This document shows positions 60,606 to 64,000 of a stretch of 64,000 nt of DNA, one piece after another. Position 1 is the first letter of the stretch. Every line of letters starts with the position of its first letter. Where the stretch lies: positions 2,046,001 to 2,110,000 of the forward strand of contig NZ_CP034661.1 in NCBI RefSeq assembly GCF_003971235.1, read 5' to 3'. Below the pieces are notes generated by a model. It had not been told where the DNA came from. It saw only the letters and a list, made by a program, of their open reading frames with translations, and made no database searches. A program made the position numbers and the translations under genes. This DNA is from Chryseobacterium aureum. GTDB lineage: Bacteria; Bacteroidota; Bacteroidia; Flavobacteriales; Weeksellaceae.

Positions 60606-60656
60606 AATAATCTAACATTTATATAGAGCCCGGACAGTACCTGTCCGGGCTTTTTT
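60561..60656 (+). promoter_or_regulatory. Putative leader-peptide attenuator of tyrS
   Basis: Four segments can pair alternately: 1, CCGGAC (60561-60566); 2, GTTCGGG (60571-60577); 3, AGCCCGGACAG (60627-60637); 4, CTGTCCGGGCT (60641-60651), then T6. 1:2 pairs six bases (one G-U), 2:3 pairs seven (one G-U) as antiterminator, 3:4 is a perfect 11-bp terminator. The Tyr codons lie at and just before segment 1, so a ribosome stalled on uncharged Tyr-tRNA would cover it, freeing 2 to pair with 3. Inference only. Confidence 0.55.
60627..60656 (+). terminator. Strong terminator 22 bp upstream of tyrS
   Basis: AGCCCGGACAG-TAC-CTGTCCGGGCT, perfect 11-bp stem, followed by T6. Confidence 0.9.
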
Positions 60657-60677
60657 CATTTTAAAAACGATTCAAAC

Positions 60678-61877
60678 ATGATCCATTCATTACAAGAAAA
60701 TGTGGCTATCATCCTGCCAGAAAACGGTCTGGAAGAAAAGATAGCCCAAGCCGAAAAGGAAAACAGAAAACTCACCATCAAACTGGGGTTTGATCCTACC
60801 GCACCAGATCTCCATCTGGGACATGCTGTGGTCTTAAAAAAACTGAAACAGTTTCAGGATTTGGGGCATCAGATCATTATTGTGGTAGGGAGCTTTACTG
60901 CGAGAATTGGTGATCCTACCGGAAAAAATAAAGCAAGAAAACCACTGAGCGCTGAAGATGTTCGGCATCATGCCCAGACTTACATCAACCAGCTTTCCAG
61001 GGTAATTGATGTACACAAGACGAAAATTGTTTTCAATTCTGACTGGCTGGATGCCCTTGATTGTTCTGAGGTGATTCAGCTGCTGTCCAAAGTCACCGTT
61101 GCCCAACTGATGCATCGAAATGATTTTAACAAAAGATTCACGGAAAATACCCCTATTGCCATGCATGAACTGGTATACCCGATTCTTCAGGGGTTCGATT
61201 CTGTAAAAATAAAGTGTGATATTGAAATGGGCGGTACGGATCAGCTGTTCAACTGTACAATGGGAAGGCAGCTGCAGGAAGTTCACCAAATGCCTGCTCA
61301 GATTGTCATGTGTATGCCGCTTCTGAGAGGTCTTGACGGAAAGGAAAAAATGAGCAAATCACTCAATAATATTATCGGACTGACGGATGAACCCAATGAG
61401 ATGTTCGGAAAAACCATGTCCATTCCGGATGGCTTGATTGAAGAGTTTATCAACCTTACCACCGATTTTTCTGCAGAAGAAAAAAAAGCACTTCTTTCCA
61501 AAATACATGAAGGCGAAAACCCTATGAATATAAAAAAACTCATTGCCAAAAATATCATCAGCCAATACCACGACTCCACTTCGGCTGAACAGGCAGAACA
61601 ATTTTTTATCAACCAGTTCCAGAATAAAAATTTTGAGGAGAAAGTATATGAACCCATTGCCATTGCTTCTTTAAAAAGTAATGAAAACAGGATCTCCCTG
61701 ATAGAACTTTGCCATCAGCTTAAAAAAGACCTCAGCAAGTCTGCCATCCGGAGATTAATTGAAAGTGGAGGAATTCAGATCAACAGCATTAAAATAACGG
61801 ACGTCAACGAAGAAATTGAACTGACCCTTCAAACGAAAATAAAAGTCGGAAAAAGGGGCTTTTTTGAGTTGATATGA
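60678..61877 (+). CDS. tyrS: Tyrosyl-tRNA synthetase, TyrZ-like
   Basis: Class I synthetase charging tRNA-Tyr. HLGH motif in FDPTAPDLHLGHAVVLKKLKQFQDLGHQ (about residues 38-66), GDPTGKNKARKPL, the Tyr-binding YPILQGFDSV, KMSKS in GKEKMSKSLNNIIG (about 228-232), and an S4-type RNA-binding end (LSKSAIRRLIESGGIQINSIKITD). The GDPTGKN motif and 399-residue length fit the TyrZ-like group rather than the 420-430-residue TyrS usual in Bacteroidetes. It may be a second TyrRS; a genome-wide view is needed to decide. Confidence 0.92.
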   Translation: MIHSLQENVAIILPENGLEEKIAQAEKENRKLTIKLGFDPTAPDLHLGHAVVLKKLKQFQDLGHQIIIVVGSFTARIGDPTGKNKARKPLSAEDVRHHAQTYINQLSRVIDVHKTKIVFNSDWLDALDCSEVIQLLSKVTVAQLMHRNDFNKRFTENTPIAMHELVYPILQGFDSVKIKCDIEMGGTDQLFNCTMGRQLQEVHQMPAQIVMCMPLLRGLDGKEKMSKSLNNIIGLTDEPNEMFGKTMSIPDGLIEEFINLTTDFSAEEKKALLSKIHEGENPMNIKKLIAKNIISQYHDSTSAEQAEQFFINQFQNKNFEEKVYEPIAIASLKSNENRISLIELCHQLKKDLSKSAIRRLIESGGIQINSIKITDVNEEIELTLQTKIKVGKRGFFELI

Positions 61878-62030
61878 GGATGGAAGATGGGAGTGGGAGG
61901 ATGGAAGTTTCGCAAGACGATGAACTTATCAGGTTTTTCGATTGATATTTTGAAAATATGGGTCAAAAATACAAGAGTTCTATACTACCAAAAATAACTT
62001 CCAGCTTCCCTCCTCCTTCTTCCATCTCTC
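61876..62030. repeat. MITE-like element with purine-rich inverted ends, copy 2
   Basis: Left end 61876-61910 (GAGGATGGAAGATGGGAGTG...) and right end 61996-62030 are imperfect inverted repeats. The left end begins at the tyrS stop codon. Related to the element at 39477-39623. Confidence 0.6.
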
Positions 62031-62071
62031 AACTTATTTCAATATCTTCGTCCTGTTAAAAACGATTTGCA

Positions 62072-62593
62072 ATGAGCTACATCATGGTTGATATCGAGTC
62101 AGATGGTCCGATTCCCGGAGATTTTTCAATGGTCTGTTTCGGAGCAGTGCTTGTGAAAGAGAAACTGGATACTACTTTTTATGGAAAATTAAAGCCTGTT
62201 TCGGAAAAATACAATCCTGATGCTTTGGCGGTTTCAGGTTTCAGCAGGGAAGAAACGATGAGTTTTGATGATCCCGAGAAAGTCATGCTGGCTTTTGAAG
62301 ACTGGATTAAAAATCATTCCAAGGGCCGGCCAATATTTATCAGTGACAATAATGGTTTCGACTGGATGTTTATCTGCTGGTATTTCCATCATTTTATCGG
62401 ACGTAATCCTTTTGGCTTTTCATCCAGAAGGCTTTCTGATCTTTACTGCGGGCTGGAAAAGGATACATTTGCCCAGTGGAAGCATCTCCGCAAAACGGAA
62501 CACACGCATCATCCCGTAGACGATGCCAGAGGAAATGCAGAAGTTTTGCTGCACATGAAAGAAGAAATGGGACTGAAAATTGCATTACAATAA
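62072..62593 (+). CDS. 3'-5' exonuclease (DEDDh, Rv2179c-like)
   Basis: A 173-residue nuclease. DEDDh residues visible: Asp and Glu in MVDIESDGP (residues 7, 9), Asp in ISDNNGFDWMFICW, and His-x4-Asp in HHPVDDARGNAEVLLHM. The YCFGAVLV..YNPDALAVSGFS pattern fits the Rv2179c-like exoribonuclease group. It follows tyrS by about 195 bp; the GNAT gene comes 25 bp later. Confidence 0.85.
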   Translation: MSYIMVDIESDGPIPGDFSMVCFGAVLVKEKLDTTFYGKLKPVSEKYNPDALAVSGFSREETMSFDDPEKVMLAFEDWIKNHSKGRPIFISDNNGFDWMFICWYFHHFIGRNPFGFSSRRLSDLYCGLEKDTFAQWKHLRKTEHTHHPVDDARGNAEVLLHMKEEMGLKIALQ

Positions 62594-62618
62594 CCATTCT
62601 AATTTTTTATTTCTGAAT

Positions 62619-63059
62619 ATGAATCCTGACCTGCATTACAGACAAGCTGATGAAACTGATATTGATTTTCTTCTCGATCTCAGAATAAAAACCATGAATC
62701 CCCATTATGAAAGTTCCGGGCTTTCTACAGACAGGGAAACAACGCTGGGAAGAGTTCTGTATCAATTTGAAAAAGCTAATATCATTCTTTTGGATAATGA
62801 ACCTATCGGACTGTTAAAGCTGGACAGAACATTTACCAATATTGAGGTCCTGCAGCTTCAGATAGATCCCAGTACGCAAGGTAAAGGTCTCGGAAAAAAG
62901 ATTTTGTCTGATATTTTAGAGGAAGCTTCATCAGCGGGAAAAACAGTTTCATTAAGTGTCTTAAAAACCAATAAGGCACAGCATCTTTATAAAAGTCTGG
63001 GTTTTACAATTACAGGCGAAGATGAGCATTCTTATTTTATGGAAACAGAAAGGGGGTAA
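62619..63059 (+). CDS. GNAT-family N-acetyltransferase
   Basis: A 146-residue acetyltransferase from MNPDLHYRQADETDIDFLLDLR. Core LLKLDRTFTNIEVLQLQIDPSTQGKGLGKKILSDIL (acetyl-CoA motif QGKGLG) and VLKTNKAQHLYKSLGFTITGEDE. A frame opening at 62580 overlaps the exonuclease gene and is not preferred. Acceptor unknown. Confidence 0.88.
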   Translation: MNPDLHYRQADETDIDFLLDLRIKTMNPHYESSGLSTDRETTLGRVLYQFEKANIILLDNEPIGLLKLDRTFTNIEVLQLQIDPSTQGKGLGKKILSDILEEASSAGKTVSLSVLKTNKAQHLYKSLGFTITGEDEHSYFMETERG

Positions 63060-63074
63060 ATGGAAATTATTTAT

Positions 63075-63143
63075 GTTTTGGCTAAAGCCGCTGGAATATA
63101 AATCTATTTTTTAAACGGGCTAAAGCCCGTTTCCATTGAATAT
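63075..63143. repeat. GGCTnAAGCC-type dispersed repeat, full copy
   Basis: Left core GTTTTGGCTAAAGCC and right palindrome CGGGCTAAAGCCCG followed by TTTCCATTGAA; matches 25847-25916. The rest of the gap to 63280 has inverted AATCTCACAAATAA / TTATTTGTGAGAT arms and a CTTCACTGCGTTCGCAATGA motif, also typical of dispersed Bacteroidetes repeats. Confidence 0.7.
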
Positions 63144-63280
63144 AGACTTTGCTAAAATTAATTTTATCATTTATTATTCTTGATCAAACACAAATCTCAC
63201 AAATAAATGAGCACAAATAGTCACAATTATTTGTGAGATCTGAAAATCTGAGATTACTTCACTGCGTTCGCAATGACGGG

Positions 63281-64000
63281 TTACTGATTCGCCATGGTCA
63301 CATAGATCAATCTTCCGCCTTCTTCAGAGGAAAGCAATATTTTTTTACCCTCAGTGAGCTCTGCCATAGAGCCTGGCGGAATTTCTTTTTGTTCTGTGAC
63401 ATCTCTCATTCCGGATAAGCCCTGATTCACCAATACCCATTTTCCCTGATGGAAAGTAAAATACCCTACAGGCATTTTATCCTGCATTGTCAGGTTTTCA
63501 TTTCTGATCACTTTCCGGGAAACGTGCCATTTGAAAAGATACTGATTATGATAGACCATTAATCTGTGATTCTCCGGCTTCCATACCTCATCATCAAATC
63601 TGAAATACAGATCTAATACCGGGAGTGTTCCCTGATGGGGTGTTCCGCAAAATGGGCATTTCGGCTTGCTGGTGTTATCAAAGACATACCATTTTTCGGT
63701 ACAGCTGGAATTATGGCAGGGCTGGATAAGATCTACGGTTTTCAGTAAAGCGGTTTCCCATTCATTGGCTGTTGGGCGTCTGATGGGATCATGCAGTCCG
63801 TCTATGAATGTTTTCCGGAATAATTCTGAAATATAAGGACCTGTAACCGTGTAAGGAATGTTTTGAGGATCCCCCCAGAATGCATCCCATTTTCTGAGAT
63901 GATCTGATTTCACATGATTGGAATTATTTTCCGGATGCTCCACAAACATAGCTTTTTCTCCCATGGATAAAATTTCGTCCTGTTCGGAATCCAGATCCCA
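63281..64000 (-). CDS. C-terminal part of a kinase-like protein (cut by window edge)
   Basis: The frame is open to the window end (12 codons beyond the ATG at 63962-63964), so this is the tail of a longer protein. Visible: HLRKWDAFWGDPQNIPYTVTGPYISELFRKTFIDGLHDPIRRPTANEWETALLKTVDLIQPC, the end of a protein-kinase-like domain, then a possible zinc ribbon (CHNSSCTEKWYVFDNTSKPKCPFC) and a beta-rich FHA-like end (LYFRFDDEVWKPENHRLMVYHNQ). This combination recalls TerY/PP2C-kinase signalling units. Function is tentative. Confidence 0.6.
   Translation of the reverse strand, partial: WDLDSEQDEILSMGEKAMFVEHPENNSNHVKSDHLRKWDAFWGDPQNIPYTVTGPYISELFRKTFIDGLHDPIRRPTANEWETALLKTVDLIQPCHNSSCTEKWYVFDNTSKPKCPFCGTPHQGTLPVLDLYFRFDDEVWKPENHRLMVYHNQYLFKWHVSRKVIRNENLTMQDKMPVGYFTFHQGKWVLVNQGLSGMRDVTEQKEIPPGSMAELTEGKKILLSSEEGGRLIYVTMANQ

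Noticed and set aside
1..64000. Prophage, integrative element, secretion or defence system
   Set aside because: No integrase, phage, conjugation, CRISPR-Cas, restriction or toxin genes were recognised in any part of the window.

Overview
The window looks like chromosome of a Chryseobacterium-type flavobacterium (Bacteroidota, Weeksellaceae). The DNA is AT-rich. Many genes have TAnnTTTG -7 promoter boxes and no Shine-Dalgarno sequence, there is an Oar-type TonB-dependent receptor, and several small families typical of the group occur (DUF805, DUF1573, DUF4241, TPR-AraC hybrid regulators, GRDP-like proteins). Genus is inferred from protein style; no 16S gene is present. I see no prophage, conjugative element, CRISPR array, tRNA or rRNA. 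One structural RNA, RNase P RNA, is on the minus strand at about 28.33-28.66 kb.

Layout. 0-8.4 kb, minus strand: the start of glyA (cut by the window edge), a thioredoxin-reductase-like flavoprotein, a GT39-type glycosyltransferase, and a MacAB-like ABC exporter operon (ATPase, two permeases, adaptor) interrupted by a four-helix-bundle gene. 8.6-11.9 kb, plus strand: class I ribonucleotide reductase nrdB - small ORF - nrdA. 12.2-15.4 kb: Oar-like receptor. 15.7-22.5 kb: DUF72, small hypotheticals, a beta-barrel protein, HD hydrolase with alpha/beta hydrolase, ribokinase, DUF4241, and a GIY-YIG gene inside a perfect inverted repeat. 22.5-35 kb: valS, DUF1573, a PPK2 kinase behind a large octamer repeat, GRDP-like pair, rnpB, ECF sigma factor with membrane partner, acyl-CoA synthetase, rpoN, asnS. 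35.7-42.6 kb: TPR-AraC regulator, three-gene envelope operon with a divergent HTH regulator, SDR, AraC regulator. 42.7-46.8 kb: rimM, rpsP, nitroreductase and Gre-like genes. 47-49 kb: M3 peptidase. 49-60.2 kb: small genes and several regulator-target sets (ArsR with two AHSA1 proteins, TetR with MFS exporter, Crp with epimerase, TetR with GNAT, AraC with NAD(P)H oxidoreductase). 60.2-64 kb: tyrS behind a likely leader-peptide attenuator, an exonuclease, a GNAT protein, and the tail of a kinase-like protein.

The most interesting non-gene signals are: (1) a four-segment attenuator with a Tyr-containing leader peptide before a TyrZ-type tyrS; (2) a GIY-YIG gene enclosed by a perfect 28-bp inverted repeat, with a core of the same repeat apparently in frame inside the M3 peptidase gene; (3) heptamer/octamer arrays, two of which fill the 5' leader of a gene; (4) several clean palindromic or tandem operators beside regulator genes; and (5) at least three further families of dispersed repeats. 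All functional statements are read from sequence and family knowledge; no database search was possible.
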